This document shows, piece after piece, positions 32,030 through 42,653 of a stretch of 64,000 nt of DNA. Within the stretch, counting starts at the first letter, position 1; every line of letters starts with the position of its first letter. Made by a program: the position numbers and the translations under genes. The DNA comes from Phytophthora sp. 'mugwort' (lineage: Eukaryota; Oomycota; Peronosporomycetes; Peronosporales; Peronosporaceae). The notes under the pieces were generated by a model. The model ran no database searches, was not told where the DNA came from, and was given only the letters and a program-made list of their open reading frames with translations. Where the stretch lies: positions 4,216,001-4,280,000 of the forward strand of contig JAUCEF010000016.1 in assembly GCA_033558025.1 (NCBI GenBank), in the 5' to 3' direction.

Positions 32030-32670
32030 GGCAAGACGAAAGCAGTCGCTAAATATCCCGCTCCTACATGAAGGAAAGCGCTATTGAGCTTTCTTGGGCT
32101 AGCAGGATACTATCGCAGGGGGAGTTCATCTGTGATTTCGCGAAGCTTGCACGTCCTCTAAGAGCACTAACTCAAGCACAGGCACCATGGGGGCCTGGGA
32201 AGATAAGCACAAAATGCTTTCCTCGCGCTCAAACTCGCATTTCAACAAGCGCCAACGTTGAAGTTGCCGGATTTTACACGACCGTTCATTGTGACTACCG
32301 ATGCATCTGGGTACTACATGGGTGGAGTTCTGTCCCAGAACTATGATGGCGTTGACCATCCGATCGCATTCTTTTCAAAGAAGTTAAATGAGCATGAACG
32401 TGGATGGCCAACGCACGAGAAGGAGCTGTTAGCTATTAAAACAGCTACGGAAAGGTGGAGACATTACCTACATGGACGTCCGTTTGCTGTATACACGGAT
32501 AGTTCGGCGTGTTAATGGATGTTGCATCATCCTCGCGTATCGCCCAAAAATGGCTCGCTGCTTAACGCACTTCTCCAACTGTACGTTTACGTTACATCAC
32601 GTGCGTGGTAAAGCTAATATGGTCGCCGACGCGTTATCGCGACCTCCGATGGCAGATTGGACGAGCTAGA
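32030..32670 (+). pseudogene. Gypsy RNase H domain
   Basis: The frame 32258-32515 contains FIVTTDASGYYMGGVLSQ, WPTHEKELLAIKTATERWRH and FAVYTDSSA. A frame change leads to HHVRGKANMVADALSRPP at about 32600-32645. These are the D-E-D acidic blocks of Gypsy RNase H. Confidence 0.8.
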
Positions 32671-32829
32671 AGCTAAACCTGCTCCATTACCCGATGTTAC
32701 TTACGCTGTTCATGATTTTGATGACTCTTGTAACCAACACGAAGTGTATACGCAGGAGAAGATGATTCAATTCATCGGTGTTACGTCATATGTCGGTCGA
32801 ATAATCCTTCCATCTCATTCTCGACGATG

Positions 32830-33690
32830 TCGACTTACGGGGGGAGAGTCGTCCGATTGGTGCACCGAAAGAGCAAGTCAACAGCGTCGATTTCCAATAT
32901 GTGAGTCTGCACTTGTCCGCTGACCAGAAGAAAGAGTTTCAACTCGGGTACATGTCGGACCAAGACTTCAAGCAACAATGGAGGGAGGGAACCCACATGG
33001 AAAAGTTTGTGAAACACAACGGTTTATTCTTCGTTAAGAATACAAAGAGAGAAACTGTCTACCGTTTGTGTGTTCCGAAGCGCAATGGTCTACGTACGAA
33101 TGTCATCATAGCGTTCCATGATGACAGCACGTCAGCGCATCCGGGTAGCCGTCGTACCTACCGAAAGCTATCGCAATGGTATTGGTGGCCGACTATGGAT
33201 CGTGACGTTCGAGAGTATGTCCGTACCTGCGAGACCTGCGCGAGATGAAAGTCCAGCAGTCAGAAGAAGAAAGGTCTTCTGATGCCAATACCAATTCCTG
33301 AGGAATACTGGGAAGTTGTTTCGATGGACTTCATCACTAGATTGCCGGTGTCTGAAGGATTTTATGCTATCTTAGTTGCAATCGACAAAGTGTCGAAAGG
33401 CGCAAAGTATGCACCTACCTACACTACGACAGATGCCCAGGACACAGCCAAATGTTTCATTGATGCTGTTATCAGACACCATGGTGTTCCGAAAGTAATT
33501 ATCAGCGACCGTGACTCGAAATTCATTTCGGATTTCTGGAAGTCACTTTATATAAAGCTGATGGGTGTCAAGCTAAGTATGACCACAGCTCACAGAGCTC
33601 AGGCTGATGGCCAGACAGAACGTCAAAACTTAGTAAGATGCTCTGAGATGCATGATATCGTATCATGGCGATGATTGGGTGAAGTATCTT
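32830..33690 (+). pseudogene. Gypsy integrase
   Basis: The frame from about 32901 has the H2C2 finger (HPGSRRTYRKLSQWYWWPTM, then YVRTCETCAR), ended by a TGA. After it the frame 33282-33674 shows the core, with SMDFITRLPVSEGFYAILVA (first Asp), SDRDSKFISDFWKSL (second Asp) and QADGQTERQN (Glu). The DDE triad is preserved, but stops separate the finger, the core and the C-terminus. Confidence 0.8.
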
Positions 33691-34393
33691 GAAACTGTAG
33701 AGTATGCCCGCTCAACGCTCGTCAATGCCTCGACAAAACTTACTCCATTTGAGGTTGGCACAGGGCGTAAGGTGTCAAACCTAGTCGCTGAAGAAATGAA
33801 ATGCCTACTTCAGTCGGAGCAAGATGTAACGATTGCAGAGTTCGCGAGAAACTTTGCAAAAGAAAGTCAAGAGATCGTAGAAGAAGCTCGCCAGAATCTC
33901 GAACAAGCTCAAGTCAAACCGAAGGAGTACTACGATCGCAAACGCCAAGAAGTCATCTTCAAAGAGGGAGACTTAGTGTTGCTCGACACGAAGAACTTAT
34001 CTTTAAAGACCGTTAATTTTGATACGGACTCAAGAAAACAAAGTTAACGGCAAAGAACGTCGGACCTTTTGTGATCGAACGCATGGTAAACACAACGTGG
34101 CAAAGCTGATTCTACCCAGCGTAATGAGGAGGCTCAATCCTACTTTTAATGTCGAACTCCTGTCACATTACAAGACCAACGTGTCGGACTTCCCAAACCG
34201 TCCGATATCAGAAGCTGTCCCGCTTATTGTCGACGGAGAAACCGAAGAACAACTGTACCTCGTGGAGCAATTGCTAAGGAACCGCGTGAGACGTCGTAAG
34301 CGTCAATGGTTGGTCCAATGGCATCGTCTGCCTGAAAATGAAGCGACATGGGAGAATGAGAAAGACATCAAACATGTTTCGCATTGGCAATAA
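33691..34393 (+). pseudogene. Gypsy integrase tail and chromodomain
   Basis: The frame to 34047 holds the integrase C-terminus (YYDRKRQEVIFKEGDLVLLD). A frameshift leads to 34019-34393, with RLNPTFNVELLSHYKTN and a chromodomain (LYLVEQLLRNRVRRRKRQWL, then VQWHRLPENEATWENEKDI). The chromodomain keeps the W and E positions of the fold better than the copy at 24.9 kb. Confidence 0.75.
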
Positions 34394-34442
34394 CTCATAG
34401 AGGAATATCGCCGTCGCCAACGTGAACTCAGCCGGGGGGACA

Positions 34443-36072
34443 TGTCAGGCCGAGCACGCCGCGCCGGTCAGCACGCCTAGGCCATCACCCTCACGGGCGT
34501 GCTGACCGAGTCGTCAGCGGCCTATGTAGCAAGCCACCCTGCGCGAGCTGCCTTGAAAGGCCAGGACGCTCCTGGTAGGTGCAGCGTGCAGGTACGTACC
34601 TGCACAGAGCACATTTAGGAAAAAGGAAACGTTGCTTACATTTAGGTTAAGTATACAGAAAAAGAAAAAGAAGCTTACACAGTAAGGGAGGGCATGGAGA
34701 GCACGAGGTGTTTCCATGAGCGCATGCATGCCGTAGCTAGCAAAACAAACAAACAAATATAATCATTCCAAAACCCCACAAGTCCAAGCCTACCTGCTTC
34801 CTCCGCCGCACTGCAAGTGCATAGCCGCCTCGGCAAATCATAATACGACCAATGAAATGCTAAATTGATATATAACTACAACAGCAACACGTGAGCATAC
34901 CGAGGCAAACGTCGGGTCATGGAGCTTCTCCCAGAGACCCCAGATTGACGAAATCGTGCCCGTTGCGAACCCTAGACACTCGCTGACATATTTGCGAACG
35001 TCTCCTTTCCATAGCGACGGATTTTCGGCTTTTTTGACTAATATATACTCGTAGGTCTTAGTCACAAAGAATTTTCAGCCGCCGATAATTTCTTATCGGC
35101 CGGCATTTGTCGTGTGGCGACCTTGCCTCGTGTTGATAGTGTATGTAATCTATATATAAATTGTATTCTTGGTAATGCGGATAGCGGCAGCCAAATTTGG
35201 CACCATGTTGTCGAGAACCAGTCTATTAAAAACAACCACCTAATATAATCATTTTCTGCCCAAGCCTTTTTGGCTGGGACAATATACGGTAATCCAGCAC
35301 CAGTGGCTCGACAGATCATGCATACATGTATGTATGTACCTTTGACTCTAAACATTTGCGAAGTTTGAGGTCAGATTGGCCATAAGTCGACAATAATTGC
35401 TTCCTATCTCACAACGTTCTATAGATTATATTGTACTACCGGTATTAATATAAGTAGATTGTCGGGTGTCCCCCGACAGCTTCGACTCGTATTAAAGGAC
35501 GTCGTCATGATCTATAATCGGCGGCTCCTAGGCCTACGGATCCTACGCCCCGAGCAATCCCGTCGGATAAGGCAATACCGCTGTAATGCGCTGGAGTGAC
35601 GGTGTTAGTTCCAAGGGTGTGAAGCCTCGGGACCGCGAGAGCCCCGGACACTGATGATCGGTTCATCCGGGCAATGGGAGACGGTTCCGTCGCTTACTCT
35701 TGTTTTTTGTTGGATCGTTTTACGTACGGCACGTACCTCAACCTTCTCTGCGCGGTACGTTTATCATGTCAAGTCTGCCTAACGACAAACTCATCTGGAG
35801 CCGGACAGTTTCGTGAGAGATGAAATCACCTTCAGGGGGAAAATCTCAAACCCGCAAGACACCCAGGAATGCCTCGAAGGACAACGTTTGCCCAATTATT
35901 CAGAAGCTACCGCTGGAGAAAATGATGCCGGAGGCGTTTAGGTAAGGTACGTTTACCGTGTCGTTCCTGAAAACCAGCATAACGGAACGCAATGATTCAA
36001 GTGTCAAACATGCTGTTGACTATCGTTTAAGATTGTACTTCGAAGTAACAAGCATTTCCAGCAGGTATCTGC
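34443..36072. other. Probable 3' LTR start and unassigned DNA
   Basis: TGTCAGGCC at 34443 follows the polypurine tract of the Gypsy element and should start its 3' LTR; the LTR end is unclear. A minus-strand frame at 34838-35065 has a helix-turn-helix-like segment (KGDVRKYVSECLGFATGTIS) of unknown origin. At 35460-35479 lies a palindrome (TGTCGGGTGTCCCCCGACA), the sort of sequence that starts LTRs of another Gypsy group, followed by about 350 bp without coding frames. No second copy is in the window. Confidence 0.35.
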
Positions 36073-37134
36073 CTAGTTTTCAAGCACGACTCGGTAGCGC
36101 ACGCTGCCGTCGCGAACCATGTCCAGACCCTTGTTCAGATTCTGCATCGGAATTTTCTGGATGATCGGACGTACGTTCGCCTTGGCTGCGAGCTCCAGCA
36201 TGTCCTTGATGTCTTTAATGCTACCGATAACACTGCCACGAATGCGGATAGCACGCGGCACGAGGAAAAACGGAGTGATCTTCACTTGATCTTCCGGCAG
36301 ACCGACCATGATGAGGGTGCCACGCTTGCGAATGAGGGTCATGTACATGTCGTACGGCATGTTCGCGGCATTGGCGGTAAGCAGAAGGTAGTCGACACTA
36401 CTGGCCGCCTTCTTCTGATGCTCTAGATTGCTCAGGTCGTAGAACTTCTCGGCCCCGAGCGAGCGGACCTCCTTCTCCTTATCAGCGGAACGAGAGAAGG
36501 CCACAGGCGTAGCACCAAGAGCACGAATAAACTGTATAGCGATGTGGCCCAGACCACCAATACCGATCACACCCACCCGGTCACCCGCCTTCACCCCCTC
36601 CTGTTTCAAGGGCGTGAAGACGGTAGCGCCGGCGCACATGAGTGGCGCGGCCACATCAGACGGAAGAGCATCCGGGATCTTGAAGGCGTAGTTGTTGTCG
36701 ACACGAATATAGTCGGCAAAACCACCGAACGACCTCGCGCCGTCTTTGTATGTGCCATTGATCGCCCAAACGATGCCGTCGCACACGGCATCGTGGCCTT
36801 CGGCGCAATCACGGCAGTGGTCGTTCAGGTCGCGATTCAAGCACGCCCATACTTGAGCGCCGACACCAACGCGGTCACCGACACACAGGTTCTTCACACT
36901 CGGACCAGCCGCAGTCACTTCACCAATGATCTCGTGGCCAGCAACGCAGGGGTACTCCGATGGCCCCCAACTGCTGTCAATCTGGTGGACATCAGAGCCG
37001 CAGATACCACAGTGCGAGATCTTAATCTCCACGTCTTCAGAGCCGAGTGGACGAGACTCATAGTGCCAGGGCTTGCACTCACCAGTCTTGTCAAAGGCAG
37101 CGTAGGCGTTCACGGTTCGCGAGGCAGATGCCAT
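36073..37134 (-). CDS. Zinc-dependent alcohol dehydrogenase, CAD-like (paralogue 2)
   Basis: 353-aa paralogue of the gene at 3534-4595, colinear without gaps and highly similar by eye. The segment VKAGDRVGVIGIGGLGHIAI is identical in both. It keeps the HCGICGSD and AGHE catalytic-zinc motifs, the structural cysteines (DHCRDCAEGHDAVC) and the NADP-binding GIGGLGH. A start 17 codons upstream (37185) would lie at or upstream of the predicted transcription start, so ATG 37134 is chosen. The two genes have the same strand and lie 31 kb apart with only TE-derived DNA and the ABCC gene between, so this is a dispersed duplicate pair. Intact; substrate unknown. Confidence 0.93.
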   Translation of the reverse strand: MASASRTVNAYAAFDKTGECKPWHYESRPLGSEDVEIKISHCGICGSDVHQIDSSWGPSEYPCVAGHEIIGEVTAAGPSVKNLCVGDRVGVGAQVWACLNRDLNDHCRDCAEGHDAVCDGIVWAINGTYKDGARSFGGFADYIRVDNNYAFKIPDALPSDVAAPLMCAGATVFTPLKQEGVKAGDRVGVIGIGGLGHIAIQFIRALGATPVAFSRSADKEKEVRSLGAEKFYDLSNLEHQKKAASSVDYLLLTANAANMPYDMYMTLIRKRGTLIMVGLPEDQVKITPFFLVPRAIRIRGSVIGSIKDIKDMLELAAKANVRPIIQKIPMQNLNKGLDMVRDGSVRYRVVLEN

Positions 37135-37167
37135 GGATGGTATTGGGTTGAATTGCTTGGCTGTGGC

Positions 37168-37183
37168 AATTTTTGAAAGTGGC
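37168..37183 (-). promoter_or_regulatory. Oomycete Inr+FPR-like core promoter of ADH paralogue 2
   Basis: On the minus strand the sequence reads GCCACTTTCAAAAATT, fitting the Inr (CACTTTC) followed by an A/T-rich FPR. It is 34-49 nt upstream of ATG 37134, the same spacing as in paralogue 1. Confidence 0.6.
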
Positions 37184-37297
37184 ATCGCTAGAAAGTTACA
37201 TATACATGGTACTGACCACCGTAATCATTTTGATTATGAAGGCTGATTATGGGACTGAATTGGCCCATTCGGTAGTAATCCAAGGCGATAAATGTTG

Positions 37298-37322
37298 GGT
37301 ATTTATCACGAGTGCACTCAGA
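37298..37322 (+). repeat. Dispersed intergenic word (second copy at about 18345)
   Basis: TATTTATCACGAGTGCACTC recurs with one change at about 18345-18364, each followed by AGAAT. Both lie in non-coding DNA, so this is a small member of a dispersed family. Confidence 0.5.
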
Positions 37323-37512
37323 ATTAGGGATCCCGTGCTCAACGTTAGTTAAACGGAATTAACAGATACGTTGAGGTTTAGGTTGAGAAGAGCCTCAACG
37401 TTTATCAACCGCCAATTCTCCGGTCCAGAAATATTGATGCACTTCACTTGTCGCTTCTGAATTTCACCCCATATTTCGGATCATAGCTTCCCTGCATTGT
37501 AGCAACACCACC

Positions 37513-37870
37513 GTGGACACCTTGCGACATGACCCGCTTGTTTGGTGGTCTGCTAACTGGCATAATTATTTGTGTCTAGCCTTGCTCACGAGGAAGTGGC
37601 TGGGGTGCGTCCCTACATCGGTGCCATCTGAACGAGCGTTCTCTTCAGCGGTTAACACGGTAACAACGAAGCTTTGTCAGATGGATGTAAGTCTCGTGCG
37701 CGATTAGGTGTTCATTGCAGAGAATTACGCTGGCCGTACGGAACAAAAAACGCCTGCAAAGTCTTTTCACGGCCATCTGCAGCAGCCTCCGGCACCTAAG
37801 GCACAAACACGGGGTCTTGACTTCAGGAAGCACACACTTCTTTTTCGCCGCACACGATCTCGATCACCTT
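37513..37870 (+). pseudogene. hAT transposase C-terminal dimerisation fragment
   Basis: The frame from 37513 contains DPLVWWSANWHNYLCLALLT and PTSVPSERAFSSAVNTVTTK, then a stop at LVRD. After a frame change FIAENYAGRTEQ follows. This is the hAT C-terminal dimerisation signature (W--N---P-L--LA--------PTS---ER-FS--G). Only this end is left. It lies just left of the viral element. Confidence 0.75.
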
Positions 37871-38160
37871 GACCTCCTCCACCGTCTTGTGGCCGCTTTC
37901 GTCAATATCCTCGACCCTCCGCAGGACTCACCCATAACGACCAATTCCTCGTCTGCCCCGTGGCGGTTGTCACCACCACGACCTGTTGCACAGGCTCCTC
38001 TACAATGTATCCTCCGGCTCATCAAGAATTTGGCGCTTTAATCTATATATATATGGATTGATGGTAATTCCATTAGTGTATTTGGTAAAGATAGTAATCG
38101 TACGAAGCCCGCTACACTAAGCGAGTCAATTGGGCAATCACATTTCAATCGTTTGTAAAT

Positions 38161-39378
38161 ATGGCCAACACCGGAGGATTTGACCGAATATTAATCGGTA
38201 AACAGGATGAGAAAAAGGTAGCGAAGGATTTCACACCAGGTGAAGGGCAAGCCCGACATGGAGTATGAGCGGCGCCGATGAAGATATGGAACCAAAGCTG
38301 ATCAACGCTAACCACGACACCAACAGAATCCTAACAGATTATTACAGTCAGTTGGCGAGCGAACGTGTTGCTATCCCATTTCGCCTGCAGCTGATTGTTG
38401 ATACTAAAAATGGGTTATAACCCCATTTGAATTATTATTTTGGTGAGCCAGCACCCACTCGCTCCATTAAATATCAGAAATAGAAAAATAAGCAAGTAAC
38501 TGGTAATGCTGGGTCTGATCTCATGAAGACCATCCAGCGGATGGATACTTTCACATCGTTATTAAACTACTTTGAAGAATTAGATCGTTACCTTTCCGGT
38601 GCTGAATACCAATTTCCATCAAATGATGAAGAAGCAGCCAAACTGGTAAAGGAGAAAGGAACTTGATAAACGAAGGCGAGCAAACCTTGATGAAAATATT
38701 AAGATTCGTAATAATTCTATCTTAGGTAGCGTTCAAGACATCAGACGTCAAAGTACTGAGGAATATGTTGAGGGACAAGATGAATTGCAGAAGCTTCACG
38801 TCGAGGCCGAGGCAGCTTTCCAACCATATGACGAGGCTCAGAAGCGATATCCTGACGCTAAATTAGAGGGACGTTGCCTAAAAGGTGCGGGTGTAACTCA
38901 ACTAGATGGAGTAGTCCGACGGGGTCGTACTTACAATCTCAATGAGATCCAGGGCTTAGCAACTCCAAGCGCGTACATATATCGTCAGCTTGATAGCAAG
39001 TACATACGTTTACCTGATCTGGATGCAAAGCCACTCGTGATTGTACAACCGAATCGAAGGAAGTGCGGACCTAAATGCAATATCAGCGATAGTCTCCAAG
39101 CTATGGTCAGGACCCTTGTGTATAAGCAGCACATTGACCAAGCCGCTTACGATAAGCTCAGTATCAGCGACAAAAAAAGTTTCAGGAGATTCTTACCATC
39201 ACACATCTCCAGTATAATTTCCACGACAAGCTCCTCAGAAGACACAGACAGCTGTTGGGCAACAGATCTATATAAAACTAACAAGAAGGTGGCCATATCG
39301 ACTCAGACTGAGGGAGGACGCATGTGGGCTTACCAACCAAAGAACAAAACAAAAACTATGACGACGCTTAAGCTGTAA
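38161..39378 (+). pseudogene. PLV gene of unknown function
   Basis: ATG 38161 opens MANTGGFDRILIGKQDEKKV, followed by about three frame changes with stops. The last part is a 197-codon frame (38785-39378) that starts helical and acidic, then has VRTLVYKQHIDQAAYDKLSI and DKKSFRRFLPSHISSI. The latter resembles a helical segment (L---G-I----Y--L---DK--F) that I recall from proteins of PLVs and virophages, with no assigned role. The position at the left end of the element and the same strand as ATPase, penton and capsid support viral origin. 39379-39872 after it is non-coding. Confidence 0.45.
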
Positions 39379-39872
39379 GCCTCGCGGGTCAGCGACCCCA
39401 CGCCCCGCGTATCGCTGTTTAAAGAAGACCATTCCGCACGAGTCTATTTCGATACACTCGATAGATGCTAATTTGTTTGTCGCTTATACTGATCTCAAGT
39501 ATTGCAGACTCCCCATCAGGACTCTGTGTGGGGAGAAAAACGTTATCCCCAAGAACAATGATTTTGTCAGCGTGTAGCATGGTCGACCCCACAATTTGCT
39601 TTGGATCATCCGTAGTTACATTCGGTTAGGCCCCTTACTCGGTCTACAGCCCATGAGTATATATTAACTAGACGATTTTTTAATCTCATTCAACCTCACC
39701 GAGGAGGGGTTGAATCATCTTCATGTTATATACTGCAATCCTACTGTAGTCAACGCTCAACTGTTGCATTGCTGGTTCGAGAGACGGATTTTCTCCCTAC
39801 TCGATATCGTCTCGATAGAAGACACTGGTCAAATCAATAAATTTAGCTGAAACAAGGTCTGAGCTAACAACC

Positions 39873-41901
39873 CTACCTCCTGCCCTGGTCGATTTCAGAC
39901 TCAATCCAATCATACAGAACTACATCAACGTTGTCGTAGAGACGCCTGATGCGATCGAGAGGAGCACTTTGAATATTTCGCTTGAGTCGTCGATCAGAGG
40001 TCACTGCCATCGCTTGGCACGAAATGTAACCCGAGAAGACAGCAAAGACATTGTAGACAATCGGAAAGTGAGCGTTTTCTGTAACTCGATTGTCAGTTCT
40101 GAGTCGATATACAGTACTACCGCCCATACCAAAAGTGAACGAGTTTGAAGATTCAATGTGCAAATAAGCCGAAACTCGTAGTACCAATTCCGAGGCGCCC
40201 AGTAGAAGTTAGTATCATCCTTGTTGCTCCATTACTATACCAGTACATGCTATCTGCTGCGTTGCTATGAGCTGTTCCGCCTATGGATATTTCCCAACTT
40301 GAGAAACTAGTACCATCGAGTAGGATACTTGTCCTACCAGTGGATGGTGATATATTGTTATATAGGTGGAGTATAGTAGATCCACCGGCGATGTAGGCTC
40401 CATTATATGTACTTGAACCATTTAGGGTCAGCTGGTATGAACCCGATGGAGTTGTAGTACTTAGGCATGTTCTGCCATCATTAAGAAGTAATAGATTGTT
40501 TGATGATGCGAAAGCGCTCGTCGTCGAAAATCCTGATAAGATATTGAGAGCTAGAGAGCTACTGTAAAAGTGAGTTGCGGCATTCCCGCCCCATGCCTGT
40601 GATCCTAATAGATAGCCGTGGAACCAACCGGATTGATAACAGTATCAAAACCAACGAGCTTGTGCTCTGAACGAATAACCTCTTTGTATTCAGCAGAGCT
40701 TGTGCCAACTACTCCCGATTGATCGTACCTATTCACAAGGTGAAGTAGTGGACTGCATTTCTGAATAGTAGATGCTCGGGTCCTGATGGTGAGTTCCTCA
40801 TCTAGAATCACGAAAGAAATTTACTATTTTCTTGTTTGGAGTATTCCCGTAAAAAGAGTTACAACCTGACCCAGCTACACAAAGTGAAACGCGGATCACA
40901 TTAAATGAATCGGAGATCAGAGCTTTGCTTGACGTGAGAACGCCATAGCCCGCGTTCAACACGCTCAGGTCGATAGCTACTCCACTGAGTCTGTACGATG
41001 ACGAATCGATATACGAGGATGCTCCAGTAATAGAGAGTACTCGTGATGAACCGGATATTATTAGAGAGTGGCCGACTGATAATCCGAATAGAGTACCGAC
41101 GCTTGTGATGTTGGATTGAGTCGCTGTTTGAAGGGTACCACTAAAGAGATGATGCAGACAGTGCATTAATACCAGTAATATTACTGCTGGCGTTTAAGAC
41201 AAGAGTTTTATTGGCTCCCGCAGAGCCTTTGGTTACTCCATCAAGGACCGCTATTTCTGCCTCGCTGATAACTGTAGTACCTAGTAACAAACTGCTATGG
41301 ATGGTGAGCGAGCTCAATGTGCCAATAACAGTTATATTTGGCTGGGAAGGAGTAGCTAGGGTGCCTGTTATTGACGTAGAAGTGATCGTTGATAGACCGG
41401 TCAAAGCCCGTGAAGCGCCACTAAACGATAAATTGCCTGCAATAGTCAAAGCAGATAATGATCCAAGCGATGTGATATTAGGCTGAGCCACGGTCTGGAG
41501 AGTACCGGTCAGCAATGTAGCTGCCAGCGAAGTATTTGTTCCGATATATCCAGATCCCTCCAGCACGAGTGCTTTACCCGGAGTGACAGTACCTGGGGTG
41601 ATGCCGAGAGTGTATGCAGAAGCAGACAACACGATGGATCCATTCATTATCAAGCTTACACAAGATAGTGTCCCAATACCATTGGTATCATTGTTAGTAT
41701 CTGGAACAAGGGCTACACCTTGTGTTGCAACTCCTGGGGTGATACCAGAAATATATGTTAGTCGATAATCATTCTTATCGAGGTAAAGCGTCTAGGTATA
41801 CTCATAGGTCAGATAGCCGCTGGCATCCGACGTTAATAGAATGCAGGATTGTAGATCGGCGATACGAATATTGGCTGAGGATATGAGAAACTAGAACTCA
41901 T
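39873..41901 (-). pseudogene. PLV fibre-like protein with C-terminal peptidase S74 chaperone domain
   Basis: From ATG 41901 (MSSSFSYPQPIFVSPIYNPA) a frame change near 41845 leads into a long repetitive shaft. Units of roughly 30-40 residues share the pattern LTGTLQT-AQPNITSLGSLS and SGASRALTGLSTI, with VISEAEIAVLDGVTKGSAGA between them. The distal part has NGATRMILTSTGRLGIGTT near 40220, then a frameshift, and the end (40187-39873) carries TSDRRLKRNIQSAPLDRIRR. That SDxRLKxNI motif is the hallmark of the S74 intramolecular chaperone, which trimerises and then cleaves itself from phage and algal-virus tail fibres. It is probably a host-attachment spike. At least three frameshifts and two stops. 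Confidence 0.8.
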
Positions 41902-41915
41902 GTTTGTTTTTATCT

Positions 41916-41931
41916 GAATCTATATGGATCC
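41916..41931. promoter_or_regulatory. Candidate PLV bidirectional promoter palindrome (fibre/ATPase)
   Basis: GAATCTATATGGATCC lies between fibre ATG 41901 (-) and ATPase ATG 41953 (+) and is followed by AGCGAT. It is an imperfect palindrome with an ATAT core. The second divergent pair of the element has GAATCCATATCGATTC followed by AGCGAT at the equivalent place. Conservation in two otherwise unrelated intergenic spacers suggests a viral gene-expression signal. Confidence 0.6.
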
Positions 41932-41952
41932 AGCGATTAAAAGACACGACCA

Positions 41953-42627
41953 TGAGCGCTATTCCAGATTTCGCTGCTTCATTGGGTAAGAAGTACAAGA
42001 CAGCTGGTATGGGCGATATCACTGCGCTTGACATTAAAAAGCTATTTAGAATGATTGTCCTTGGACCCTCTTTCAGTGGGAAAACAACCTATGCTTTTTC
42101 ATAAACATGCACCCCACGTATTCGCCCATTTATTGCTCGCAATCCCCACCAAGACTGTATGAGTACCTTCGCGACAAGCTTGAAGATTTCATTACTTTCA
42201 CTGTTCCAGATACGCCTCCGAGCGTTGATCAAGTGCGTCGTACACCATTAAGTTCCAATAAAACCTGAGCTTATTATCATAGATGATTACAGTAACGATA
42301 AGCTACTCCAGAAGAATATATTTTCCACTATTATACTCGTGGAAGACACTTCAAGTTGAGCACCATATTCCTAAGCCAAAGCTTTTTTGTAACTGATAAG
42401 ATGATACGATTGAATTCGGAATATGTGGCAATCTTAAAGGCAAATTCGAAGCGGGATTTGCAGATGGTTGTAAATGACTTTAATATCAAAGGTGTCGATG
42501 ATCCTCAATCGTCTATTATTACAATAATACCACTAAGCGTAAAGGACAGATGTAGTTCATTGACTCTGTTAAAGGTCAGATTCGGTATAACTTTGATAGA
42601 CCAATTGTAATTGATATCAACCAATAA
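41953..42627 (+). pseudogene. PLV packaging ATPase (FtsK/A32-type)
   Basis: ATG 41953 opens MSAIPDFAASLGKKYKTAGM. Walker A is in MIVLGPSFSGKTTYAF (about 42050-42095). After frameshifts, Walker B is in PELIIIDDYSNDKLLQ (about 42265-42310), followed by FKLSTIFLSQSFFV, the sensor-like block typical of Polinton and PLV ATPases (usual form: ---V-FLTQN-F). The frame ends with DRPIVIDINQ at 42627. The protein would pump viral DNA into capsids. At least four frame changes and one internal TAG. Length without breaks, about 225 aa, is normal for the family. The gene ends 26 bp before the penton start. Confidence 0.85.
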
Positions 42628-42653
42628 TATGCTTAGCCGCATATACTATCAAC

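Larger units (their letters stand above)
29969..34442 (+). mobile_element. Ty3/Gypsy chromodomain retrotransposon (decayed, plus strand)
   Basis: In order: gag capsid (29969-30575), protease (about 30820), RT (31200-31990), RNase H (32030-32670), integrase (32840-33680) and chromodomain (34230-34393). The stop of the last frame is followed by a purine tract (AGCCGGGGGGACA) and then TGTCAGGCC at 34443, the expected polypurine tract and 3' LTR start. The 5' LTR was not found. Frameshifts occur between most domains, and RT has a mutated active site. Confidence 0.85.

Noticed and set aside
35460..35820. Confident solo LTR starting at the TGTCGGG...CCCGACA palindrome
   Set aside because: The palindrome is real, but no second copy, target duplication or defined end could be seen, so it is only mentioned in the region note.
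36544..37176. 210-codon plus-strand frame inside ADH paralogue 2
   Set aside because: Antisense to a clear conserved gene; the equivalent frame in paralogue 1 is broken.
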